Origin: Taiwanofungus camphoratus
Lineage: Eukaryota > Basidiomycota > Agaricomycetes > Polyporales > Taiwanofungaceae
DNA length: 64,000 bases
Direction: 5' to 3'
Assembly: GCA_003999685.1 (NCBI GenBank)
Contig: CP021220.1
Span: forward strand, 1,798,001-1,862,000
Of the stretch, positions 36,209-47,586 are shown in pieces. The first letter of the stretch is position 1. Every line of letters starts with the position of its first letter. The position numbers were made by a program, and so were the translations under genes. The notes under the pieces were generated by a model. The model did not search any database and had not been told where the DNA came from. It saw nothing but the letters and a program-made list of their open reading frames with translations.

Positions 36209-39200
36209 ATGTTCTTTACCCCAGAGCTGCTTGAGAGAAGAGACAGCGGCTTTGGTCTGTTATGGTGCGCCCCCTCACCGCGTGTCATGCTCGACGGACT
36301 AAAACCGCCTGTCAGGTTGGCAGCCACTCTGGGCGCGAAATCGTCGTTCAAGAAACTCCCTAAACGTTCTGTCCTTACCGCTGATATTTCTCAGCTATGT
36401 GATCTCATCGCAGAGCCTGTTGAGCCTTTGGCCTTGCGGTTGTCAAGCAATTTAATGATTGGGGTGGCTCGGTACATATTTCAGCTCGGTGCCCGCATAT
36501 AGTCAGGACTGACCATAATCTAAGCGTGTACAAAGGTCTCTACAGTTGATGATGACGCCTTCCCATGATCTTGACCCGCCTTGTAAATTCTAGTAAAGCA
36601 AGAGATTTTCCTTACTGACGTCACTACCTGTTTCAATTCGCTCAAGAAGGCTGTCCAAGAATTTCACACGCTATCGAGTAGTGCTGAACTACAGATGGGC
36701 CAACCTAGCTTACGGTACATATGTGACTTGATGATTTTGGCGAGATATGTTGATCGATTTCGTACAAAGTTCAGACGCTTTGACACTTATAGCAGATCCG
36801 GGGGTCGCATTTGCCATGGATTTCGATAATATATTTGTTGTGAGCCGCTCTTCTGCCTGTGGCTTGTTCGCACTCACCGTAATGTACCTTATCAGGATTG
36901 GGAGGAGAACCTGAAGGGTTGTCTATGTGCTATCGCAATTTGACGTTTTACTTATCATTTTTCAACGGTTGACTTATCAGAGACTTTTGGCTCCGATATG
37001 GAAGAATTAGACGACGAGTTTGATCCAGCTGCCAAGAAGATCAAACGGAAACAAAAAGCCAGACAAAGACCGCCTTCGTCGCTCATAGAGAATCTGAGAG
37101 CGAATCCGCACACTCTTGATGAACATCACGAGCATTTACTGTCAGGATCTTTCGATGCATCATTCAATGAATTCGGATTCGGGGGCGTGATGCCCTCTTC
37201 GTCCCAGTATGAGCCTAGATTCGGCTTCAGTGATGATATTTTTGGACTATCTGAAGGTATGGATCTCGAAGGAGAGATTGGCGATGAACTAGCGAGAGAA
37301 CTTGGTGAGGGTTGGGGTGGCTCACCAGTCAAGCGAAGACATGAGTGAGTTCTTATTGGATGATTTGGGACGAGGGCTTATGTGCCTGGATTCTGAGCGA
37401 AATGGATGTGAATCCATTCGGATTCGGTCAGGATCATGGAGGTCCTGGCGTGGACCCCCATATCGAAGAACACCAACCAACTGAAAATGATGGTGTGCGC
37501 AGCACTCCGCTGAATGAGATAGCAGAGGTCCGTGACCTTCGTGGGCAAATGCGCTCATATCCCGATGACTCCTGACACCTCCCTAGCCCGTGTTGGACTC
37601 TAACCAAGGTAGGCTTAGACCCTCTTCCATCAAACATAGGATTGATCGAGTTTAATGAAGACGCCTTCGCGCCCAACGGTTCAGTCATAGTGCCCCTCTC
37701 GCCATATAGCCCGATCCGCGATCCGAATACAAACGACCAAACCGAATCCCATAAACCGCCGCAGAAGAAAGGAAAGCGTGTTAGGTTACTCTTGGATGCC
37801 AGGACCGAGTTGACGGACGATGAACTCAAAGTGGGTTTTTCCGGTATTGATTTTCCGTGGCGCTGCGATGACATCCGATTGTCAAAGACTGCGCGCGCAA
37901 ACTATATGGAAGCTCAGGACATGCTCAGGCACGAGATGGCCCAGAAGAAACTCGAGAAGGAAAGCGTGAAACTGCTTGCGGAGATGATATGGGGTGTCCC
38001 CCAGGGAGGTCAGATAAAGCACGCGTAGTCCTTGCTACTCGCTCTAATCCTTGTTGTGTGATTCAGTGCAGGCACCGGTCCTGGTCGACTTCTGGTTGGA
38101 GAACTTCAGGATTCAAGTTGAGGCTCGATCTGGTGCTTTATACCTGGAGTCCTCTGGTATATATCGGTATGCTCAGTTCATATAGGATGCTGATGATGGT
38201 TTAGGACAACCTCCCACGAAGCGGAGAAAGATTGGAGACTTACAGGATGATCCGAGGATTGAGGAAGATGTAGAGACAGTACTGGGAGCGCGAAGAATTG
38301 GCGATAAAGGGATGGACATAGACATGAATTATATGACGGGTGGCGACGACTTTGGCGAATTCCGTATGTATAGAAATGTGATTGATGGTAACGCTGACGA
38401 ATCGCCGATTATAGAAAATGCATCGCGCGGTATGGATTGGGAACCGGAATCTAGACAGCGCTCCTCTGAGGTACAGCTATGCGTTCAATTGCGTGTTCCT
38501 CTTGACAGAAGATTCATATATCCAGGAGCCTGGACAAGCACGTCGTGCCTCTCGACCTCCCTCGCTGCTTGGGAGCCACTTGGATCTCGACCCTCGCATT
38601 GCTCAGGATTTCATGTCGGGCTCCCAGAGAAGTGCTTTTTTCCCCTGGGATAACGCGGGCGCTAGCTCGTCTGTCAATGGAGCATCATTCGACTTCGGCA
38701 GAGAAAGCAGTGCTAAACGGAGCTTCGGGCGTGCTGACGTTGGATTGAGGGGAAGCTTTCTCGGTAGCAGACCAGAAAGTCCCTTAAATCCCGGGAGGCC
38801 TTTGGATTCCCCCACTGACTTTGGAACGAGAAACCCTCAAAGCGGGGATAACTTCGTATTCGAGGGTTGGTAACTCACCTTTGATCCTACTCGCGTATGA
38901 ATGACGTTTCCCACATGCTAGTGCCCGATGAGGACTCCGTACTAGTAGAATCGCAGCGATCGGACATGAATATCTTGACCCTGGAGCGCAACTCTTTCAA
39001 TTTCCTAGAGTAAGTCGCGCATGGTAGGTAATTCCCTGATGTTAGTCCAAGCGATCCCACAGATATGCCAAAATGCAACTGAAGACTTTCCCCTCTCCAA
39101 CTTCTACCTTGACCTTCGACGACGTAGTCCCCACATTGACGAGCACACCGCATGTAGCTGCGGCCGCTTTTTATCATTGCTTAGGTATGTCTCGTCAGTT

Positions 39201-39346
39201 AACAACCACACAATCTTCCGTGAACAGCGGCCTCGGCGTTTTGACTGATCACACCATCCGTTCTGGATGCAGTTCTTGCGACGAAAGACCTCGTAAATGT
39301 CACTCAAGAAAGACCGTACGGGACTCTCAAGATCACTGTGAAATGA
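36209..39346 (+). CDS. REC8: Rec8-type meiotic cohesin alpha-kleisin
   Basis: Seventeen exons (36209-36264, 36316-36471, 36525-36535, 36594-36714, 36770-36839, 36896-36917, 36981-37344, 37398-37527, 37587-37608, 37640-37830, 37888-38008, 38067-38156, 38205-38429, 38509-38865, 38922-39009, 39063-39184, 39273-39346) give 739 residues. The N-terminal kleisin domain reads MFFTPELLERRDSGFGLLWL, ATLGAKSSFKKLPKRSVLTA, LRLSSNLMIGVARVYKVKQE and binds Smc3. The C-terminal winged helix (NFLEYAKMQLKTFPS, HVAAAAFYHCLVLATKDLVN) binds Smc1. The MFFTPELL start and RDSGFGLLW favour Rec8 over Rad21. The middle is acidic and likely carries separase sites. Exon 3 is 11 nt. The exon 13/14 joint (38430-38508) is chosen to keep frame and is the weakest. 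Confidence 0.88.
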
Positions 39347-39348
39347 TT

Positions 39349-39726
39349 CTAGCGTAGTCTGCTTTTTGATCGTGCCCTGAACTTTGCTAGTGCCTTATCT
39401 GCTGCTCTTATTCCTCGTTCGCCTGCATGCTGATGTGCCATTGCAATTTCCAATTTGATTCTCGCGCCCCCTATACCTATACTGTATAAATCAAATGCGT
39501 TGAAATGCGGTGTCACATTTGCCTTCGAGAGTAGTAAAGTCAGAACATCCGTGGTGCATGCTTCAGTCTGAACTTTTGGGCGAGCGTGCGGCCAGTAGGA
39601 CGCCGGTGTTGATGCGCTTAAGTGTGAGAAAAGTTGGACAAGATAAATCTGAAAATGGCTTGATCCTGTACACCCATCTCTCCACGGATGTAGGCGTCCA
39701 ACCGGAAGTCGCGCCATACCATTCAT
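39349..39726 (-). CDS. Doubtful intronless open frame, 125 residues
   Basis: An ATG-to-stop frame between rec8 and idi1, reading MNGMARLPVGRLHPWRDG at the start and a basic end (ADKALAKFRARSKSRLR). It ends 3 bp past the rec8 stop on the other strand. There are no domains I recognise. Most genes here have introns, so an intronless frame of this size may be chance. It could also be the rec8 3' UTR plus the idi1 promoter. Confidence 0.2.
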   Translation of the reverse strand: MNGMARLPVGRLHPWRDGCTGSSHFQIYLVQLFSHLSASTPASYWPHARPKVQTEACTTDVLTLLLSKANVTPHFNAFDLYSIGIGGARIKLEIAMAHQHAGERGIRAADKALAKFRARSKSRLR

Positions 39727-39751
39727 TTTTCTTGGATGTCCGTCCCTGTAT

Positions 39752-40723
<972 letters not shown>

Positions 40724-43700
40724 ATGCAGGAATCGAATATCATGCACGTTGTATATCTGGATTTCCTGGATTTGATGCGATCTCTGGCCGCTGAGGTCTG
40801 GGTATGGTTGACGTGGTATCCACCATACCTATGTATACCGACCTAGGAATTGGCATTGTGAGTTGAGAATTCTTTATTTATCGATGGACAAGAGGGTGAA
40901 AGCCAACATAACAAGCAAGCTGTTAGTTTATCGCTTCGAGCTTAGTATATACGTCAGTCTTCATGTTCTTTGGTGAGTAGATATTGTGTATGGATCGTAT
41001 AATTGCAGAATTGATACTTGCTGTAAGTAAAGAAGGTACACAGCATCCAGGTTCCTTCTGCCTCCGTAGATGCAAGAAATACAGTACCTGGAGGCAACGA
41101 GTAATAGACTGTCAAACTGCTAGTACATTGTGAAATATTCTCGCTTGAGAACGCTAGAGGCACCGCCCAACGTCATTTGAATCTTCGACAGAAGGCACTC
41201 CCCGGGACTATCATCATCATCTTCGAAGCGGCTGTGCCAATACAAATCAGAGGGGCGAGAGCAATAACTTTGACAATAACGCCCGGCTGCTCCGCTAACT
41301 CACTTACTTTACTTTAAATGACAGCAAGCGAGTACCAGTAGTAGTAGTAGGTCGAAGCTTGGTGGTATGTACCAGTGCAGCACTAGACTTCCGAAGTAAG
41401 CGCAGTGACGTGAAATGAGTATCACCGCGCACACCAGAGGCTGAATTTAGACCTTTCAGTACGTTTATGGTTGATTAGGATCGAATGTGGAATTTTAAAC
41501 TACACACCCCCTTCAAAGGCTGAAGCCGTCACATATATTCAGCACCGCTCGCTCCAGTATCTCTAAGCTTGGTCCCTTCCAATGAAGCGAGCCTCAAAAT
41601 GTTCACATGATGCGCCGCATGAGCAGGATTTCTTCATGTTTGACTGATCTGTGAAAGTCCTTTCCCAACTGGTCGGTTGCGTTTGCCTAATAAAGTGCCT
41701 GCAGTTTCAGTTAAAAGAATAGAAAGCGCTGCAATGCTCTGATATTCACGGGGAGAATATGCCGGATTTTGAGGATGGCGCCCTCGAGGTCCCCAAATCA
41801 AACACACTGGCAATGCGTCAAAATTTGAAGCACAGCCCAGTCGACAGCTACAATCTGTCCAACAAACCAATCCGCAGCCAGCCGAGTCTCTGCCTCCTGC
41901 GGTTGGCGTCTATTCCAAGTTGAATGACTTGATGCGAGAAAACTGCCACGCCTGACTAAACTCAGTTGCTGCGGTCTAGGACGCACATTCCTTGCTTTCT
42001 ATGTTCCCTTCCTTCTGACGACATAAACAGATAGTATGCATGACTGTCAGTATCATGTAGAACCTTCACACTGGTGGTCGATCCCTATATACGAAAGTCG
42101 TTGTTCGAGAACGGGATGTGGTGTAGAACGCGGTGAACTGCCGTTTAGTGTCTTGATACCAACACCTTTCGGCATCCTGGTTTACAGCTATTCGAGGATA
42201 GCCCATTGCAATTGTGAGGCCTACATGGTTCGTAGGACACCGTGACGTCACGTTGATTTCCCGTGATCGTGTTCACACTAAGTATAAGCCCGCCCAGGAC
42301 ATAGCTGACGAAAACGTGACTCTGGGCTGTACTGCAGAATAGACCTACAACTATGTAAAAGATTACCTTGGCGTCTGAAGAGGGTCTACCAACAGCAATT
42401 TTTTCTTAATCTTGGCGCCTAGTTAGCAACAGAACCGGTTTGGGTGGACTATGTTGTAGCATGCTTTGCGATACCGGTGGCAATACTCAAGCTGTGTCTA
42501 TCACTGAAGGGCGACCATAAAGATGCATCCAAAAGTGCAATTTTGGAGTACGGCCCATAAAGATCTTAGCACGGACGCTCATTAGGAATTGCTCTCCTCA
42601 AGCCTTAATATCGAAGTACTACTAAGGCATTGTCCTCCATGTCGGATAGAGGCGGTGGCACCTCGGAGGGACATATTTCGTCTACTTCGACCACACTGTG
42701 TAGTGGGCAGTGAGTAAAGTGCGGTATACGATTGACATTCGAATTCACGAGATTCGTTCGACAGGCTCAATAATGCTATCGAACCTGCGGAGCTGGCTAT
42801 TAAGATCGATCAGACTAGTGGGCATGGGCAACAGATGTACGTTTCAAATGACCTCGTTCCTCTTCCTCTGGCGATCAGACATTCAACTCATGTAACCTCA
42901 GATCATCGCCGAATATCCTTTTGGGATGGCGTCCCAGAGGCTCCCAGACAAGACCCACCGCCGTTAAGAACCCGAAACCGAAACCGAAACCGAAACCGAA
43001 ACTGGGAAATGCAAAGCAAGTGAACGATCAAGAGCCGATTTAGCTGCTACGCTTGCTTCAGGAGAGACAATTTCTGAGGAGTTGACTCGCTGATACCTTC
43101 GTCAGGGATGGTCGGATAAGTGTTATTTTTAATAGGACATTGATCAGCGTCATGGTGTGGACTATTGAACGTTTCCTATGTCGTGCACACGGGTCTGGTT
43201 TTTTGAGTGTTAATTCCACCACCTTGTTTGTACCAGTCATAGTGATATCAAGGTTTCGTACCACTTCGAAGTGCATGCAAAGCTACCAAAGTTCAAACTG
43301 CAATCACAAGCCCTTCATTTTCGCGCCCGATATCTCCCATAAGATTCTCCAAGCTGTACTACATCAATTCCGTTTAGCCTCGCATTTTTTGGACTGTCCC
43401 GCTCAAGCCCTCTTGACCACCATACGCCAGCATGTGTCACGTTCGAGCCTCGGTTTCGCGCACTACTACTTTTATCATGACCGGATGCTGGGCTGTCAGG
43501 TGCTTATGTCATAGATGTCAGCTCAAAGTCTCGAGCTGTAAAAATGTAGGCCTCCATTAACTGTGAGTTTGGTGATTTTTGGCTAAGAGCTGTGATTTCT
43601 TCGCAGTTGACCTCTACAAGGCTCTATAGTCTCCTGTCCAATTATCAAGATCTCCACGTCAAATACGTACAGCAATTCTATGTACCGCAGTGGATTTGGG

Positions 43701-44385
43701 ATCTCCATTCGCCTAGTTCACGCACGCAACTATGGCCGCGCACGGGCAGCATGAGAACAGTTGTAACATTGCTTTCCGAGGAGAGGAATAATATTCTACT
43801 CATCTATTAAGGTCCGAGGGCTCTGCAATTCGAATTACCATCCTTCTCAATATGACCCTTACCCTTCAACGAAGCTTGAGATCCGAGTCCCGCAATGGGG
43901 GTATGACTAGGGTTTGTGCGGTTCGCTGTGGTTCAGTGTTAGGCGCTCATTTAACACTCACGCTGTGTAGTCAGGACTGCATATGAACGATGCTAGTCGT
44001 ACAGCATAACCCACATCGTGGTTGCACCATCATGCCCCTTAAACCCTATTCGCCCAAAGACAATACAATCGGTGAACAATGCAACTTATGAGCGAGACCC
44101 TGGAGGCTGTTGAGAAGATGGTGGTCTTGCATTGCAATCCAGTGTTGTGCGTAAGGTCTACAGCCTCTTCTGATTGTTGCTCCGATATGGCACTCCCCAG
44201 AGTCTTATCTAGTCTCAAGTACAATCGACCTGGAAATGGGAAGCCACGAGGCCTGATGTGGTATTACATCTCTGTATATATAGAGCTACTTCATGTTCGA
44301 GGCAGTTAGCGAGTCAAGAGACTACCCCTCCATTGAACTCCCGTCTTCTATTACCGCCACACTTCATTTTCTCATATTCTTAACC
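40724..44385. other. Gene-poor region
   Basis: About 3.7 kb with no gene I can support. Short open frames occur (for example near 41634-41986 minus, 42710-43023 plus, 43140-43514 plus and 43592-43810 plus) but none has an ATG-led, spliceable structure with a known domain. The stretch near 42835-43020 reads YVSNDLVPLPLAIRHSTHV and ends in a hexamer repeat; it may be decayed coding sequence. I see no long terminal repeats, reverse transcriptase or transposase motif. Confidence 0.45.
42972..43001 (+). repeat. Hexanucleotide tandem repeat (CCGAAA)5
   Basis: Five perfect head-to-tail CCGAAA units, 30 bp. Not a telomere-type repeat. It lies in the gene-poor interval and would encode Arg-Asn pairs in one open frame. 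Confidence 0.9.
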
Positions 44386-44710
44386 ATGTCTTCTACCACC
44401 CAGACCGTGACCAACGACCCCGTCGCTGACCTGCCGAGCCCAGACCCGTACGCAACACCTCCCTATACGAATGTTTTTCGAATACTGACTTTTCCTGCGT
44501 AGCACGCTCGTGGTCCCTCCGTAAGCTGGTGGTCGCGTCGTATACTGACCAACTACTCACCCTCCATGACTTCTACAATGCAGTGGTTATGGTGGTCGTG
44601 GTAAACAGATCAAAAACAGTAGCGTCTACAAACCGAACGGCGCGTCCACGAGCGGCAATGCGTCCGGCAGTACCAACGGAAACGCTTCTTCAGATGGCAC
44701 TAGCCGTTGA
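44386..44710 (+). CDS. Small unknown Gly/Asn/Ser-rich protein (68 residues)
   Basis: Three exons (44386-44447, 44503-44520, 44584-44710) with phase-consistent GT-AG introns of 55 and 63 nt give a 68-residue protein. It begins MSSTTQTVTNDPVADLPSPD, passes through TLVVPPGYGGRGKQIKN and ends in a low-complexity NASGSTNGNASSDGTSR. The middle exon is 18 nt. No domain is recognised. The coding reading is supported by splice phase, an ATG preceded by a pyrimidine-rich leader (44340-44380) and a plausible TATA-like TATATATAG at about 44274-44282. Confidence 0.45.
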
Positions 44711-45011
44711 AAGTCGGTCGTAACTGTTCCTATTGCATACAACAAATAATTGACTATGCATCCATCTACTCAGGTGATACTCATTCCCCTTTTCTTCCCT
44801 ATTTTCCATTTGTCTCTGGGTCCCAATCTTAGCTGCATTCTGGGCTTTTATATAGTCAAATGTATTGTGTTCAACCATCGGGGGCTAATGAGATAACGAA
44901 GTACATCCAACTTTGCGTCTGCATTATACATAACTTCTCAACCCGTGCTTTGATGTGCATAACCTAGTATAAAATGGACGAGTGCTCAAGACAGACTAAA
45001 TGTGATTTTCT

Positions 45012-46422
45012 TCATTGTTTTTCGCGTTTTGACGGTCTGCGAATGGTACGTTGGAAGACCCACACTTCTCTCCGCGACCCAAATCCAAGCGCGCCCCTTT
45101 TGCCCAGCGGCACGCTACCGACAAGTTTGAAATTTGCATCGTTGAAGGAATGCAGCATATAAGCAATGAACAAGTCTCTATCCGACTTGCGTGCTGGCGA
45201 TTCATCGAATGATTAACACAGCACAACTTCGTTGACGAGGTGTGTAGAACGAGACTTACATCGAAGTCCTTCCCTTTTCATCTCAATTACATGGACACCG
45301 TCTTCGTTCGCCCCGAAGGAGGATATTTTGCGCGGAAATACTGAGCGAAGGCCGGCGGCGAGTTGCTGAGCAACGTCGGGAGGGGCATCAAGGAGCGATA
45401 GCCTGTTGACCGATCGGGAGAAACTTGTCAGGAATATTTGAGCCTCTTGGTCGGGGTCCGACTCGACGAAGACCAGCTGTGGAGGTCTCCCCTTGGAGAC
45501 ATTGTCAGGCGATCTGTTCAACGCGAGCCATGAATAAGTATTGGTACTAACTGAATTTGCTGTATTCACCGTAGTCCGGTACGAATAACCCTAGTGGTCG
45601 TGTAAGAAGCTCGAGCATACCTCAAGTTACGCAGCATACCTGGTTCGCTAATACCAAGAACAGCCGACATATGAGCCGCTGGGCACTGGTGAGTTCCCTG
45701 AGCGGTGGTTCATTTATGGAATACGTCTCCACTTACAGGATTCCGTCTATGCCAACACTGGTCCAAGGACTCCCTGCGAACCGGACACACCAGTTGCGGC
45801 CACGGCTTTCTTCTGACATGACGCCTGGAGGCCACATTGGCAGAACTGCTTCTCTTAGCTCATCCAATGTACTTTGATAGGCGATGTTGCCTATGCGCAA
45901 TTCATTGACAGAGTGCACGGATAGGAATAAATGGTCTGCGCGGTCACGTAGTAGGATGATTTAGGTCGCAACCATATCCTTGTAAAAATAGGACGAACCA
46001 GGGGTGAATGACGGCATTGAGTTTGACCTCGTCCTCGTCAATGAGTTGACTCTCTGTCGGGCACCCGACGTCGTCCTGTGTCTGGTAAGAGGAGCGCCTC
46101 CTGCTGATGCAGACCGATCCGGTGGTTTCTTCATCGCAGACTTCAAAGGACCTGCGGGGGTGCTAGACCGACTGGGAGGAAGTGTGACAGATGGAGCAGC
46201 GGACGCGCTGCGGCTCAGCTTCTTTCTCGGTGGCGCAGGAGTCGGGAACTGCGAAGGAGGGGCATACTCTGCTGGATATGTGGGGAAGGGGGCAGCAACG
46301 TTGCCTTGTCCAGGAAGATAAGACGGATAGGCCGCAAAAGTCGTGACATAGGTCGCTGGCGGTTGGCCGTACTGATGCTGAGGATAGTACACTTGGTCGC
46401 CGTTGGGATGGAAGGCCTGCAT
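45012..46422 (-). CDS. Conserved-looking protein of unknown function (393 residues)
   Basis: Five exons (46422-45999, 45935-45737, 45685-45640, 45590-45260, 45193-45012) join in frame. The N-terminal 140 residues are Pro/Gln/Ser/Arg-rich (YPQHQYGQPPATYVTTFAAY, KKLSRSASAAPSVTLPPSRS). The C-terminal half looks folded: HSVNELRIGNIAYQSTLDEL, EESRGRNWCVRFAGSPW, ICRLFLVLANQ, PPQLVFVESDPDQEAQIFLT, GVHVIEMKREG and, in the last exon, KLVGSVPLGKRGALGFGSRR then EVWVFQRT. The last exon was found from the open frame after an acceptor at 45194-45196. I believe related proteins occur in agaricomycetes but know no function. It diverges from MPC1 with 477 bp between starts. Confidence 0.6.
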
Positions 46423-46899
46423 GTCGGGATATCCTTCCCGTGGTCAGGGAACCGACGCACGAAGAGGACAGTGGTAGCAGAGCGGGTAGTTGGACAAGTC
46501 GACGGGCATTGTGTTCAATTGAACGGACTTAAATTCGGGCGTCTGAGAAGCTCCGCAACGTGTTGATTCCAAGAACGAGGCCCGGCCTGAAGAGAAAGCA
46601 AGCATACGCATGTCGTAACCTGGGGTACACGAGACTTGAGTGGGCCTAAATTACATATCGGACGGATGCATTGGAGAATTCTGCATACATACGCGAGATT
46701 GAGTAAATGGGACACGAGTACGACGCTACTGCATGCAGAGGCAGGGTCACCTCGAGTCCTGAGCACAGTGGGCCGTGGGCCGCATTGCAGTCGTATAGCC
46801 GCTTCAGGCTCGCTGAGCACGTGCACGAGCGTGCTCAGTCGATCGCTGGCACCGGACAAACCGCTCTGCCTTGCAATCAACGCTCTCCCCACATTCACC

Positions 46900-47473
46900 A
46901 TGGCCTCGACACTGCTTGCGTGGCTGCGGTCTCCAGCAGCTCGCGAATATTTCTTCAGTGAGTATCCCGTAAAACCGTTTGCGGTCTGAATTCTAGCCCA
47001 CATTCTTTACAGGCACACACTTCTGGGGACCGGTCAGTACAGCGTGTCTGATAACCATGGGAAATTGAGAATACGCAGCTCACTGGTCGTTGAGCATAGG
47101 TCGCGAACTGGGGCCTACCCTTAGCTGCTTTGTCCGACTTGAGAAAGGATGAGGATGTCATCTCAGGGGCCATGACAACAGCTCTTGCGGCTTACTCGTG
47201 AGTCCCCCTTTATGTCCGTCATAACTCGTGCTCTCAATCTGTCGCCTAGTATGGTATTCATGCGTTTTGGTGAGCCGTTGCAGTACTGTTCACTTAGATA
47301 CATTGCCTGAGGGCTGTTTAGCATGGCGGGTTCAACCCCGGAATTATCTCCTATTCGCGTGTCACGCCACAAACGCAACTGCACAAACAATCCAAGGCGG
47401 TCGTTTTATCAACTATTGGTATATGGGTGGAAAAGATCGGGCAGATGCAGGGAAAGCAACCGTCTCAAAATAA
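46900..47473 (+). CDS. MPC1: Mitochondrial pyruvate carrier subunit 1
   Basis: Five exons (46900-46957, 47013-47032, 47100-47197, 47250-47269, 47322-47473) give 115 residues, the usual MPC1 size. MPC1 pairs with MPC2 in the inner mitochondrial membrane to import pyruvate. Family signatures are [60 protein letters not shown] and [20 protein letters not shown]. Exons 2 and 4 are both 20 nt, so the family motif THFWGP and the MRFAW helix are each split over tiny exons. The ATG at 46900 begins [12 protein letters not shown] and fits family alignments. Confidence 0.96.
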
Positions 47474-47586
47474 AGCGCCAGTGAGGTGACAGTATCTATA
47501 TGAGGACTAGATGTTTTATCGGATAGTCTACATTAATATGATCATGGCAATCTTGACCTCACAGCAAGGAAGGAGACAGGCAACAG

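Noticed and set aside
42972-43001. CCGAAA repeat as a possible telomeric or centromeric element
   Set aside because: Only five units, isolated, and the unit does not match fungal telomere repeats.
40724-44385. Gene-poor tract as a possible mobile element relic
   Set aside because: No terminal repeats, no reverse transcriptase, integrase, transposase or capsid motif seen by eye; left as unexplained DNA.
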